In this document: piece by piece, positions 51,760 to 61,002 of the stretch
Layout of the letters: every line of letters begins with the position of its first letter
How positions within the stretch are numbered: the stretch's first letter is position 1
Source of the DNA: Flavobacterium sp.
GTDB taxonomy: Bacteria > Bacteroidota > Bacteroidia > Flavobacteriales > Flavobacteriaceae
Direction of reading: 5' to 3'
NCBI RefSeq assembly: GCF_004211145.1
Contig: NZ_SEBS01000010.1
Location: 45,726-109,725 of the forward strand
DNA: 64,000 nt
Translations under genes and position numbers: made by a program
The notes under the pieces: generated by a model
Databases searched by the model: none
Seen by the model: only the letters and a program-made list of their open reading frames with translations
Told to the model about the DNA's origin: nothing

Positions 51760-53144
51760 TGCAGATACGAAAGAAAATTACCGCAACCTATATCGCTTTA
51801 TCGGCCGGCAGTACGCTGTTGCTCTGCCTTGTGGTGCTTTTCCTTTTCAAGCAGAACAACCAATATTATTTCCTCAAGCGTTTGCAGGACAGGGCGAAAA
51901 TCGTTTCCTCGATCCACTATCAAAACGATCCCGAGAAAGCTCGTTACTACCGCGAATTGAAAAAGACCGGGCTCGAAGAACTCATCGATGAGAATGATTT
52001 CGTGCTTGCGGTCAACGGCAAAAATTCATTCGAGTACAACACCGAATTGCACCTTCCGCCCGAATTCTTCAAGGAAGCACTTTCAAAAGGTTCCTCATGG
52101 GTCGAAGACGACAGCCGCTACCACTACGCGCAACTGTTCGAGGAAAACGGCAAAAAATATCTCGTAATCATAACGGCTCGCGACCGACGTGGGAATACGA
52201 GCACGTTGTACATCGTCCGGATCATCATTTTCGGAGGAATCGGTTTTGTGATACTGGCCTATTTTCTTGGGCGTTTCCTCGCGCGAACGGTCATGAATCC
52301 GGTGTCGAAGATCACACGCGAAGTGAAACGCATCAGCGCCTCGAACCTTCATAACAGGCTTCCCGAACCCGAACGCGCCGACGAAATCACCGAACTCGCC
52401 ACGACGTTCAACAACATGCTCGACCGATTGGAGACCTCGTTTGAAATTCAGGCGAACTTCATAAACAATGCATCGCACGAATTGAAAACACCGATTACGA
52501 CGATCATCGCCGAGACCGAAATCATGCTCCAAAAGCAACGTCAGCCCGACGAATACATCGAATCGCTATCGAACATCAACAACCAGGCGACCAAACTCGG
52601 CAACTTGACCGAAAGCCTGCTAAAGATGACGCAGACCGGTTTTGACGGAAACAAACAGGTTCAGGACGTGGCGCGCCTCGACGAAATCTTAATGGACGTG
52701 AAATCAGATTTGGATACCATTTATCCGACGAACAATGTCACGTTGCGCCTCGACGAAATGCCCGACAACGAAGAATGGCTATTGATTCCGTGCAACAAAC
52801 CGCTGCTCGAACTCGCGTTGTCGAACATCATTTCGAACGGCGTGAAATATTCGGATAATGGCGTGGTTTTCGTCGCGCTCAAAGCCGACCGCAGTAAAAT
52901 GGAAATCCGTATTTCAGACATCGGCATCGGAATTCCCGCTGAAGACATTCCGCATTTGTACGAACCGTTCTTCCGAGGCAAGAAGGCGACGCGTTACACG
53001 GGTTACGGGCTCGGGCTTCCGCTTGCGTCGAAAATCATCCGCATGCACAACGGCGAACTCCAGATACAGTCGGAACCCGACAAAGGCACGATCGTGAACA
53101 TCACGTTCTCGCGCAACATTAAAACTTCTAATGTAAATTCTTAG
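51759..53144 (+). CDS. Sensor histidine kinase with HAMP domain
   Basis: Inner-membrane kinase of 461 residues. Membrane helices at about 9-30 and 154-172 bracket a periplasmic sensor of about 120 residues without recognised fold. HAMP at 173-225, dimerisation helix with phosphorylated His240 (NASHELKTPITT), then the ATPase with N box LALSNIISNGVKYSDN, G1 ISDIGIGIPAED and G2 TGYGLGLPLAS. Partner of the preceding regulator through a TGATG overlap. Confidence 0.94.
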   Translation: MQIRKKITATYIALSAGSTLLLCLVVLFLFKQNNQYYFLKRLQDRAKIVSSIHYQNDPEKARYYRELKKTGLEELIDENDFVLAVNGKNSFEYNTELHLPPEFFKEALSKGSSWVEDDSRYHYAQLFEENGKKYLVIITARDRRGNTSTLYIVRIIIFGGIGFVILAYFLGRFLARTVMNPVSKITREVKRISASNLHNRLPEPERADEITELATTFNNMLDRLETSFEIQANFINNASHELKTPITTIIAETEIMLQKQRQPDEYIESLSNINNQATKLGNLTESLLKMTQTGFDGNKQVQDVARLDEILMDVKSDLDTIYPTNNVTLRLDEMPDNEEWLLIPCNKPLLELALSNIISNGVKYSDNGVVFVALKADRSKMEIRISDIGIGIPAEDIPHLYEPFFRGKKATRYTGYGLGLPLASKIIRMHNGELQIQSEPDKGTIVNITFSRNIKTSNVNS

Positions 53145-53219
53145 GAAATTCTAATCGGGTTTTAACCTGACGCTAATCCCGAGGTGGTTGCTTTGTACCA
53201 TAACATAAACAAGGCAGCC

Positions 53220-53936
53220 ATGAAAAATATCCTAATCCCAACCGCTTTGAACGCCGATACGGCCGCTGCGGTTTCTCATGCCGTGAAACAATCGTCGGGA
53301 AGTTCGCTGACTATCTCTTTGCTCTATTTGAATGAAACGCCCCAGACGCCGTCGGCAGCGGGTTGGCTCAGGCAAGCGAGAAACGGCTACAGTTCGCAGC
53401 AACAACAAACGCTCGAGCAATGCCGAAAATTGGTTTCAGGATCAAACTGCACGCTGAAATTCCAGACGCAATATTCACTTTCAGCTCCTTTGCTCAAAAA
53501 TCTGATGGAAGCGCTTGAAATCGGGTTGGTAATCATGACCGATTCTTTCCGCAATTCCGACAAGAAGATCAACCGATACGCTACGAAGCTTTTAGGCAAT
53601 TGCAAATGTCCGATCCTTCATTTGGGAGAAACGGCGAGCAACGGTTTCAACAAGGCATTGTATATCGAAAAAACGCGCTCTCGCCTGCAGGTCGAGGAAT
53701 TGCAGCAATCGCTAGGTGCCCAATTCTCTTTCCGGATCGTGAGCCAGGCGAAAGTCGAGGATGGAGCCGAGGATTTGCTTGTTCCGATGCTCAGCCAAGC
53801 CATTCATCAAAATGACATCGACTTGTTGGTCGAGACCAGGAAACCCGAAAGAATCCGCCTCGGAAAATCCGATAAAGTCGGACTGCCTGAGAGTTTTGGA
53901 CTGCCAGTACTTTCAGTTTACGAAGAAATATCGTAG
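53220..53936 (+). CDS. Universal stress protein-like protein
   Basis: Soluble protein of 238 residues beginning MKNILIPTALNADTAAAVSHAV, like the first strand and helix of UspA domains, and ending PESFGLPVLSVYEE. A second, degenerate half may start near 130. The ATP-binding glycine motif is not visible. It follows the kinase gene after 75 bp and may be in the same regulon. Confidence 0.7.
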   Translation: MKNILIPTALNADTAAAVSHAVKQSSGSSLTISLLYLNETPQTPSAAGWLRQARNGYSSQQQQTLEQCRKLVSGSNCTLKFQTQYSLSAPLLKNLMEALEIGLVIMTDSFRNSDKKINRYATKLLGNCKCPILHLGETASNGFNKALYIEKTRSRLQVEELQQSLGAQFSFRIVSQAKVEDGAEDLLVPMLSQAIHQNDIDLLVETRKPERIRLGKSDKVGLPESFGLPVLSVYEEIS

Positions 53937-54055
53937 TCGAAAGTCTTAACCTTTTCGAGTTTGAAACTAAAGTTTAAAAAAACAAAAAACGCTCTCTTAA
54001 CAAATTCGCGATTAAGAACGGCTTTACGACTTTAAGACCATCTAAATACCACATT

Positions 54056-55003
54056 ATGCTGCTCAAGAAAAAAATACCCATGAAATACGTACTGGGCAAG
54101 ATCAAAGTTGAACTTGCGCTGGTCATCATCTACTCGACCGCTTTTTGGTTGTTCCACTACTTTTACGCGGGCGTTCCGCTGAACATACCGATTGCCGTTC
54201 CCACGATCGTAGGTACCGTAATCTCACTTTTGCTCGCGTTCAAATCGAATCAGGCATACGACCGTTGGTGGGAAGCCCGAATCGTCTGGGGATCGATCGT
54301 AAATGACTCGAGATCGTTGTTGCGACAGGTAATCGCGTTTTATAAAGACCCTGATTTCTCGGCCGAAGCCAACAATTTCAAGGAAAGTTTCGCGAGACGA
54401 CAATCGGCTTGGTGTTACAGCCTCGGACAAGCGCTGAGAGGAAAAGATCCGATAAAACCGATCAAATCTTTACTCGAAGACGAGGAACTTCAATTCGTAA
54501 AACGCCACAAACACGTTCCGAACGCGCTGCTCATGCTGCATGCGAAAGAATTGTCGCGCGCCACGGCACAAGGCCGATTCAACACATTCCAACAAGTCGA
54601 GATCGACAACACGCTCACACGCCTTTGCGAATCGATGGGAAAATGCGAGCGCATCAAGAACACGATTTTCCCCACAACGTACAGCATGTACATCCGATTC
54701 ACGCTTTGCCTGTTCGTCATTTTGTTGCCTTTCGGGATCGCCGAACACTTGGGATGGCTCGTAATTCCGGTCGTGAGCACGATCGGAGCCGCGTTCTTCC
54801 TCGTCGAGAAAATGGCGATACATCTGCAGGATCCGTTTGAAAACCGTCCGACCGATACACCGATGACGGTCATCTCGAACAACATCGAAAACAACCTGTT
54901 GCAAATGGTCAACGAATTCCGCGACGAGTACGAGGAAATCGAAGCCAATCAACCGAAGCTGCATCACATCCAGCCGATCAAAAACGCTTATTTCGTTCTT
55001 TAA
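54056..55003 (+). CDS. Bestrophin-family ion channel
   Basis: Membrane protein of 315 residues of the bestrophin/UPF0187 family. Hydrophobic helices at about 20-40, 43-62, 208-230 and 232-250; the family signature KSNQAYDRWWEARIVWGSIVNDSR is at about 63-86. Bacterial relatives form pentameric anion or cation channels. Position after the two-component system and stress-like gene suggests regulated ion flow, an inference. A second ATG (MKYVLGK) 8 codons on is an alternative start. Confidence 0.9.
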   Translation: MLLKKKIPMKYVLGKIKVELALVIIYSTAFWLFHYFYAGVPLNIPIAVPTIVGTVISLLLAFKSNQAYDRWWEARIVWGSIVNDSRSLLRQVIAFYKDPDFSAEANNFKESFARRQSAWCYSLGQALRGKDPIKPIKSLLEDEELQFVKRHKHVPNALLMLHAKELSRATAQGRFNTFQQVEIDNTLTRLCESMGKCERIKNTIFPTTYSMYIRFTLCLFVILLPFGIAEHLGWLVIPVVSTIGAAFFLVEKMAIHLQDPFENRPTDTPMTVISNNIENNLLQMVNEFRDEYEEIEANQPKLHHIQPIKNAYFVL

Positions 55004-55021
55004 TATTTAGTTTGCGCTAAG

Positions 55022-55043
55022 AGCCCGGTTTTCACGCCGGGCT
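55022..55043 (+). terminator. Terminator after the bestrophin gene
   Basis: Stem AGCCCGG / CCGGGCT with an 8-base loop and a run of T. Confidence 0.85.
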
Positions 55044-55106
55044 TTTTTTGTTTCCATCGGGCGCAAAAAAATGTAAATTTGCGTGTTCTAAAATAGCAGC
55101 AACAAT

Positions 55107-55982
55107 ATGAAAGCATACGTTTTTCCGGGACAAGGCGCCCAATTTACTGGAATGGGAAAAGAATTGTACGAACAATCTGATTTGGCGAAGGAACTTTTCG
55201 AACGCGCCAATGAAATCCTCGGGTTCCGGATCACCGATATCATGTTCGAAGGCACGGCCGACGAATTGAAAGAAACCAAAGTGACGCAACCTGCGGTTTT
55301 CCTACATTCTGTCATCCTCGCCAAAACCATGAACGAGAGTTTCAAGCCTGAAATGGTCGCGGGCCACTCGCTTGGGGAATTCTCGGCATTGGTCGCGAAC
55401 GGCGCGCTTTCATTTGAAGACGGACTCAAACTCGTCTCACAACGCGCGTTGGCGATGCAAAAAGCCTGCGAAATCACGCCTTCAACGATGGCTGCCGTTC
55501 TTGGACTTGAAGACGAGAAAGTGGAAGAAGTTTGTGCGTCTATTGACGGGATAGTCGTTCCCGCGAATTATAATTGTCCGGGGCAACTTGTGATTTCGGG
55601 CGAAACATCGGCGGTTGAGAGAGCTTGCGAAGCGATGAAAGCCGCAGGCGCGAAACGTGCGTTGATCCTTCCCGTCGGTGGTGCCTTCCATTCCCCGATG
55701 ATGGAACCGGCGCGCGAAGAACTGGCCGCGGCAATTGAAGCCACGACATTCTCTACCCCGATTTGTCCCGTGTACCAAAACGTGACGGCAAGCGCTGTTT
55801 CAGATCCATCGGAAATCAAGAAAAACCTCATCATCCAATTGACGGCTCCCGTAAAATGGACGCAATCGGTGCAGCAAATGATCAAAGACGGAGCGACTTT
55901 GTTTACCGAGGTCGGTCCCGGAGCGGTCTTGCAGGGATTGATCAAGAAAATCGACAAAGAAGCCGAAGTTGCGGGAGCTTGA
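55107..55982 (+). CDS. fabD: Malonyl-CoA:ACP transacylase
   Basis: Loads malonyl groups on acyl carrier protein for fatty acid synthesis. The N-terminal VFPGQGAQFTGMG, nucleophile Ser88 in GHSLGEFSAL, His in AFHSPMM and the C-terminal EVGPGAVLQGLI match the family. 291 residues, cytoplasmic. -7 box TAAATTTG at 55074-55081. Not in a fab cluster here. Confidence 0.96.
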   Translation: MKAYVFPGQGAQFTGMGKELYEQSDLAKELFERANEILGFRITDIMFEGTADELKETKVTQPAVFLHSVILAKTMNESFKPEMVAGHSLGEFSALVANGALSFEDGLKLVSQRALAMQKACEITPSTMAAVLGLEDEKVEEVCASIDGIVVPANYNCPGQLVISGETSAVERACEAMKAAGAKRALILPVGGAFHSPMMEPAREELAAAIEATTFSTPICPVYQNVTASAVSDPSEIKKNLIIQLTAPVKWTQSVQQMIKDGATLFTEVGPGAVLQGLIKKIDKEAEVAGA

Positions 55983-56094
55983 TTTTTAGTTCCGGACTTC
56001 GGCCGACATTTCCGGCCACTTTGATTGTCGCATTTACACCGCAACCATTTTCCTAATAATTTCGAGATTTGTGAAACAATCAAATTGAAAGGAT

Positions 56095-56688
56095 ATGAGA
56101 AAAATAGTCGTGTTATCTATGATTACGCTCGATGGAGTCATGCAAGCACCTGGCGGACCTGAAGAAGATACGTCAGGTGGATTTGAATTCGGCGGTTGGA
56201 GCGCGCCTTTCGGGGACGATGTCTCGCATAAAATCATGAAGAAACTCATGCAACCGTCGGATCTTTTACTCGGGAGAAAAACCTTTAAGATCTGGGAAGA
56301 TTATTGGCCGAATCACACCGAGTTCTGGCCTAGCATCAACGACGTCACGAAATACGTTCTGTCGTCAACAGTCGAAAATACCGATTGGCAAAACACAATT
56401 TTCCTCAAAGATTTGTCGGACATCAAAAATCTCAAGAACTCCAATGGCGGCGATATTCAGGTTTGGGGTAGCGGTGAACTCATTCAATTGTTGCTAAAAA
56501 ACGATTTGGTCGACGAACTCTGGCTGATGATTCATCCGCTGACTTTGGGCAAAGGAAAAAAACTATTCACAAGCGGCGCAATCCCGGCGGCTTTCGAAAT
56601 GGTCGAAGGAACGGTTTCGCCGAGTGGATTGATTTTGGCGAATCTTAAACGATCGGGAGAGGTGGAAACGGGGAACGCGGGTGGTTAA
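56095..56688 (+). CDS. Dihydrofolate reductase / RibD C-terminal domain family protein
   Basis: A 197-residue protein of the RibD_C/DHFR-like fold: MRKIVVLSMITLDGVMQAPGG, LLLGRKTFKIWEDYWP and IQVWGSGELIQLLLKNDLVDELWLMIHPLTLGKGKKLF. NADPH-binding GSGE is conserved. It is the YwjB-like stand-alone type, whose substrate is unknown; neither true folate reduction nor riboflavin synthesis is implied. Confidence 0.88.
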   Translation: MRKIVVLSMITLDGVMQAPGGPEEDTSGGFEFGGWSAPFGDDVSHKIMKKLMQPSDLLLGRKTFKIWEDYWPNHTEFWPSINDVTKYVLSSTVENTDWQNTIFLKDLSDIKNLKNSNGGDIQVWGSGELIQLLLKNDLVDELWLMIHPLTLGKGKKLFTSGAIPAAFEMVEGTVSPSGLILANLKRSGEVETGNAGG

Positions 56689-57364
56689 TTGATAATTGAC
56701 AATTGATAATTGATAATTGGGTTTGCGGTAAGATCGAATTTACTCTTCGATTGGAAAAGACGCGGTTGGTTAATTAATAAGTAATAATTAATAATGCGTG
56801 CGCGGTGGAGTCGCGTCTGTTCTCTGAAATGTAAAGAAACGTGGTTAATTAATTGATAATTGACAATTGATAATTGGGTTTGCGGTAAGATCAAATTTAC
56901 TCTTCGATTGGAAAAGAACGCGGTTGGTTAATTAATAAGTAACAATTAATAATTAATAATGCGTGCGCGATGGAGTCGCGTCTGTTCTTTGAATTGTAAA
57001 GAAACGTGGTTAATTGATGATTGACAATTGACAATTGATAACTGGGTTTGCGGTAAGATCAAATTAACTCTTCGATTGGAAAAGAACGCTGTTGGTTAAT
57101 TAATAAGTAATAATTAATAATGCGTGCGCGGTGAAGTCGAATCTATCTGATTCGAAAGAAATGCGGTTGCTTAATTAATAAATAAAAATTGATAATCGAC
57201 TGAGCGGTGATGAAATCGCATCCATTCTCCAATAGAAACGCCACGTCCGAACAACCCATTCCAACATTCGTCCCTAAAAAACAAAAACGCCCAAGTTTCC
57301 CCGGACGTTAATTATTAATTGTTAATTGTTAATTATCAATTGTCAATTGTCAATTGTCAATTAC
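56689..57364. repeat. Large repeat block: 157-168-bp tandem units with inverted AT-rich arms
   Basis: The block gggtttgcggtaagatc begins at 56719, 56876 and 57044, so units of 157 and 168 bp follow one another, with a decayed fourth. Each unit contains ttcgattggaaaaga, ggttaattaataagtaa, aatgcgtgcgcggtg and words of the form ttgataattgacaa. The right end (57307-57364) is made of ttaattgttaattatcaa and caattgtcaattgt, the reverse complement of the left arm. No ORF is plausible. Confidence 0.85.
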
Positions 57365-58378
57365 CTAAGATCGAATCTTCTGCTCCCATTTCCAAGCGCT
57401 ACTCAAACCATCCTCAAGCGTAGATTGCGCCTTCCAGCCCAACACGTTGTTGGCTTTGTCAGTATTTGCGTAGGCCGAAGTGATATCGCCTTCGCGTCGC
57501 CCTACGATTTGATACGGCAACGATTTTCCGCTGACTTTCTCGAAAGTGTTGATGACTTCGAGAACCGTGCTTCCCGTTCCGGTTCCGACGTTGAACGTCT
57601 CGACCTTATCCGCATTTTTCTTGTTGAGTAAACGTTGCAGAGCGACAACGTGCGCTTTGGCCAAATCGACAACGTGAATGTAATCGCGAACGCAAGTTCC
57701 GTCAGACGTCGGATAATCGTCTCCATAAACCGACAATTGTTGGCGCAATCCCATTCCCGTCTGCGTGATGAACGGCACGAGGTTTTGTGGGACACCGATA
57801 GGCAATTCCCCGATTTCGGCACTTGGATGCGCTCCGATCGGATTGAAATAACGCAATAAAATCGCGTTGATGTTCGTCACTTTGGTAACGTCGGCAATGA
57901 TTTCCTCACCGATCTGTTTCGTATTTCCGTATGGAGAAGCGGCCGGTTGGACCGATGCGTCTTCGGTAATCGGCATTTTTTCGGCTTGACCGTAAACCGT
58001 ACAAGACGAACTGAAGATAAAGTGCGCCTCGGGTTTCTTCGACAATTCCTGCAACAAATACACAAGCGTGTTGATGTTGTTCTCGTAATACAAAAGCGGA
58101 TTTTCGACGCTTTCGCCCACAGCTTTCGAAGCCGCGAAATGGATCACGCCGCTTACGTCGCTATGACGCGCGAAGAAATCCTGAACGCTCGCTTTCTCGC
58201 GAAGGTCGAGTTTTTCAAAAACGGGTTTTTTACCGCTGATCGCCACGATTCCGTCCATCACCTTCTCAGATGAATTCGAAAGGTTGTCGATGATCACGAC
58301 CTCAAAACCTTCATTTTGCAATTCGACCACAGTGTGCGAGCCGATGAAACCTAAACCTCCTGTTACGAGTATTTTCAT
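57365..58378 (-). CDS. galE: UDP-glucose 4-epimerase
   Basis: Extended short-chain dehydrogenase of 337 residues that interconverts UDP-glucose and UDP-galactose (possibly also the acetylated forms). NAD motif GGLGFIGSH at 7-15; catalytic Ser124, Tyr150 and Lys154 (YxxxK in SPYGNTKQIGEE). Supplies sugar nucleotides for LPS or capsule. It is last in the DegT aminotransferase operon, 4 bp after a 49-codon gene. Confidence 0.95.
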   Translation of the reverse strand: MKILVTGGLGFIGSHTVVELQNEGFEVVIIDNLSNSSEKVMDGIVAISGKKPVFEKLDLREKASVQDFFARHSDVSGVIHFAASKAVGESVENPLLYYENNINTLVYLLQELSKKPEAHFIFSSSCTVYGQAEKMPITEDASVQPAASPYGNTKQIGEEIIADVTKVTNINAILLRYFNPIGAHPSAEIGELPIGVPQNLVPFITQTGMGLRQQLSVYGDDYPTSDGTCVRDYIHVVDLAKAHVVALQRLLNKKNADKVETFNVGTGTGSTVLEVINTFEKVSGKSLPYQIVGRREGDITSAYANTDKANNVLGWKAQSTLEDGLSSAWKWEQKIRS

Positions 58379-58382
58379 GATT

Positions 58383-58532
58383 TTATTGGTTTGGACTGCC
58401 AGTTTCGGCAGCCGGTTTTTGTTTGGGTAAATATGCTTTTATAAGATACTTGGTTCCAAAAAACGTAAGCGCGAAAACGACTACGAATAATGCGATCTGC
58501 TTGACGAGTTTCGATTTTGCGTTGTCTTCCAT
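58383..58532 (-). CDS. Small single-pass membrane protein (49 residues)
   Basis: Starts MEDNAKSKLVKQIALF, has one membrane helix at about 12-28 (QIALFVVVFALTFFGTKYL) and ends in KPAAETGSPNQ. The ATG overlaps the stop of the aminotransferase gene as TAATG, and galE begins 4 bp after its TAA, so it is clearly in the operon. Positive-in topology puts the N-terminus in the cytoplasm. No known family recognised; coupling on both sides supports expression. Confidence 0.8.
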   Translation of the reverse strand: MEDNAKSKLVKQIALFVVVFALTFFGTKYLIKAYLPKQKPAAETGSPNQ

Positions 58533-59662
58533 TACGAAAGGAATTCGAGGACTTTGGACGTGATGAAATTGACCTGCTCTTCGTCAAGTTCCGTATGCAT
58601 CGGCAACGACAATACCTCTTTCGCGAGTTGGTTCGTCACGGGGAAATCGGCTTCGTCGTAACGCGAATCGGCATAAGCTTTTTGTGCGTGAAGCGGAATC
58701 GGATAATAAATTGCGCACGGAATCCCATTATCGAGCAGATGCTGCATCAATCCATCGCGGTCAGCATCGACGATCCTCAACGTATATTGATGGAACACGT
58801 GACTGTCCTGATCGCCAGTGATTACCGGCGTAACGATATTTTTGTGGTTAGCGAAGGCCGATGAATATTTCGCCGCCGCCGATTGACGCGCGCTGTTGTA
58901 TTCGTCGAGTTTCGGCAATTTCGTATTCAAGACCGCAGCCTGGATACTGTCGAGACGTGAATTCACACCGACTACATCGTGATGGTAACGCACGTACATA
59001 CCGTGGTTCACGATGCCGCGAAGTTTGTGCGCGAGTTCGTCGTCGTTCGTGAAAATCGCGCCTCCGTCTCCATAACATCCGAGGTTTTTCGACGGGAAAA
59101 ACGAAGTCGAAGCCACGTCACCGATCGTTCCGACCTTCTTCTTCATACCGTGCGGATATTGGTAATTCGCACCGATCGCCTGGGCGTTGTCCTCGATCAC
59201 GAACAAATCGTGTTCGCGCGCCAATGTCATGATCGCGTCCATATTCGCCGCCTGTCCGAACAAATGCACGGGAACGATGGCTTTGGTTTTGGATGTGATC
59301 GCTTTCTTGATCGCGTCGATTGAAATGTTGAACGTATCGGCGTCGACGTCGACCAAAACAGGCGTGAGTTGCAACAATGCGATGACTTCTACGGTTGCGG
59401 CAAACGTAAAATCGGCGGTGATGACTTCATCTCCGGGTTTCAGGTCGAGTCCCATCATCGCGATCTGCAAAGCGTCGGTTCCATTCGCGCACGGAATCAC
59501 GTGTTTCACGCCGAGATATTCCTCAAGATTCTTTTGAAACGCTTGGACCGCAGGCCCGTTTATATACGATGTCGTGTCCAAAACTTCCTGGATGGAAGCG
59601 TCGACCGTGTCTTTTATATGTTCGTACTGACCTTTGAGGTCAACCATTTGTATTTTTTTCAT
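58532..59662 (-). CDS. DegT/DnrJ/EryC1/StrS family aminotransferase
   Basis: PLP enzyme that aminates a keto sugar nucleotide for surface glycan synthesis. 376 residues from the ATG at 59662. CANGTDALQIAM, DVDADTFNI, EDNAQAIGANY (Asp stacks on the cofactor) and Lys192 in SFFPSKNLGCYGDGGA. It heads an operon with a small membrane protein and galE and is divergent from the Kdo transferase. An in-frame ATG at 59680 is upstream of or at the transcription start. Confidence 0.93.
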   Translation of the reverse strand: MKKIQMVDLKGQYEHIKDTVDASIQEVLDTTSYINGPAVQAFQKNLEEYLGVKHVIPCANGTDALQIAMMGLDLKPGDEVITADFTFAATVEVIALLQLTPVLVDVDADTFNISIDAIKKAITSKTKAIVPVHLFGQAANMDAIMTLAREHDLFVIEDNAQAIGANYQYPHGMKKKVGTIGDVASTSFFPSKNLGCYGDGGAIFTNDDELAHKLRGIVNHGMYVRYHHDVVGVNSRLDSIQAAVLNTKLPKLDEYNSARQSAAAKYSSAFANHKNIVTPVITGDQDSHVFHQYTLRIVDADRDGLMQHLLDNGIPCAIYYPIPLHAQKAYADSRYDEADFPVTNQLAKEVLSLPMHTELDEEQVNFITSKVLEFLS

Positions 59663-59681
59663 GCTGCCGTTTTTAGCCACG

Positions 59682-59711
59682 CAAAACTACTAAATAACTG
59701 CCGCGCGACAA
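59682..59711 (-). promoter_or_regulatory. Consensus promoter of the DegT-galE operon
   Basis: Minus-strand TTG, exactly 19 bases, TAGTTTTG. It places transcription near 59676 and rules out the ATG at 59680. Confidence 0.8.
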
Positions 59712-59757
59712 TGGAAATTCTACAAACTGCCGTATTTTAGCGACACAAATCACCTGC

Positions 59758-61002
59758 ATGTTTATTCTGTACGACATACTGATCGCGATCGTTGGCTTAT
59801 TGTTGGTTTTCATTGCTTTGCTGAATTCCAAGATGAAACTTTTCGTGAACGGACGCAAAACGGTCTTCGCCACTTTACAACAAAAAATCAAGCCGACCGA
59901 CAAGACAATCTGGTTCCACGCCGCATCTTTGGGCGAATACGAGCAAGGTTTACCCGTGATGCTCGCGATGAAGGAAAAATATCCCGCGCATAAAATCGTG
60001 CTTTCGTTCTTTTCACCTTCGGGATTTGAAGTCCGAAAAAACAATGCGATCGCCGACGTCACGGTCTATCTGCCGCTCGACACCAAAAACAACGTGAAGC
60101 GATTCCTCGACGCCGTCCATCCCGAATTCGTGTTCCTGATCAAATACGAGTACTGGCCGAATTACCTGCGCGAACTCAAGAACCGCAACATCCGAACGTT
60201 TCTGATCTCGGGAATTTTCCGCGAAAAGCAGGTGTTCTTTAAATGGTACGGAAGTTTTTACCGCGAAGCGCTGAACACGTTCGAACACTTTTTCGTGCAG
60301 AATTCGAAGTCGAAGGAACTCTTGGCCAAACTCGGAAAGCACAACGTTACGGTTTCAGGCGATACGCGATTCGACCGCGTGGCTGCGATTTTAGAAAAGG
60401 ACAATTCGCTCGATTTCATTTCGGAATTCAAAAACGACACAACCACGATCGTCGTGGGAAGTTCGTGGCCCAAAGACGAAAATTTGCTCGTGAACTACAT
60501 AAATTCAACGCCGAAAAACGTCAAGTTCATCATCGCGCCCCATAATATAAAAGGCTTGCAGATCGAACAACTCGCGAAAAGCATTTCGAAAAAAACGGTT
60601 TTATTTTCTGACAAAGACAACAAAAACTTGTCTGATTACGACGTATTCATCATCGATACGATCGGAATATTGACGAAGATTTACAGTTACGCCGACATCG
60701 CGTACGTGGGCGGAGGTTTCGGAAATCCGGGTGTCCACAATATCTTGGAACCCGCGACTTTCGGCGTTCCGATCGTCATCGGACCAAACTTCTCACATTT
60801 TGCCGAAGCGACCGCACTCGTTGAAATGGGCGGCTGCATCTCGATTTCCAATCAGACACAACTTGGGGAAACCTTCGATTCGCTCATCGAAAACGAAGAC
60901 GAACGATTTGAAAAAGGCCACATTTGCGCGACCTTTGTGCAGATGAACAAGAACGCGACGCCGACGATCATGAAACATTTTAGCGATGACGACGACATAT
61001 AA
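59758..61002 (+). CDS. waaA: 3-deoxy-D-manno-octulosonic acid (Kdo) transferase
   Basis: Inner-membrane glycosyltransferase (GT-B fold, family 30) that adds Kdo to lipid A. 414 residues with an N-terminal membrane anchor (about 4-24). IWFHAASLGEYEQGLPV, IKYEYWPNYLREL, VSGDTRFDRV, VGSSWPKDE and YVGGGFGNPGVHNILEPATFGVPIVIGPN follow in family order. Shares its upstream gap with the DegT operon; the acetyltransferase gene overlaps its end by 17 bp. Confidence 0.94.
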   Translation: MFILYDILIAIVGLLLVFIALLNSKMKLFVNGRKTVFATLQQKIKPTDKTIWFHAASLGEYEQGLPVMLAMKEKYPAHKIVLSFFSPSGFEVRKNNAIADVTVYLPLDTKNNVKRFLDAVHPEFVFLIKYEYWPNYLRELKNRNIRTFLISGIFREKQVFFKWYGSFYREALNTFEHFFVQNSKSKELLAKLGKHNVTVSGDTRFDRVAAILEKDNSLDFISEFKNDTTTIVVGSSWPKDENLLVNYINSTPKNVKFIIAPHNIKGLQIEQLAKSISKKTVLFSDKDNKNLSDYDVFIIDTIGILTKIYSYADIAYVGGGFGNPGVHNILEPATFGVPIVIGPNFSHFAEATALVEMGGCISISNQTQLGETFDSLIENEDERFEKGHICATFVQMNKNATPTIMKHFSDDDDI

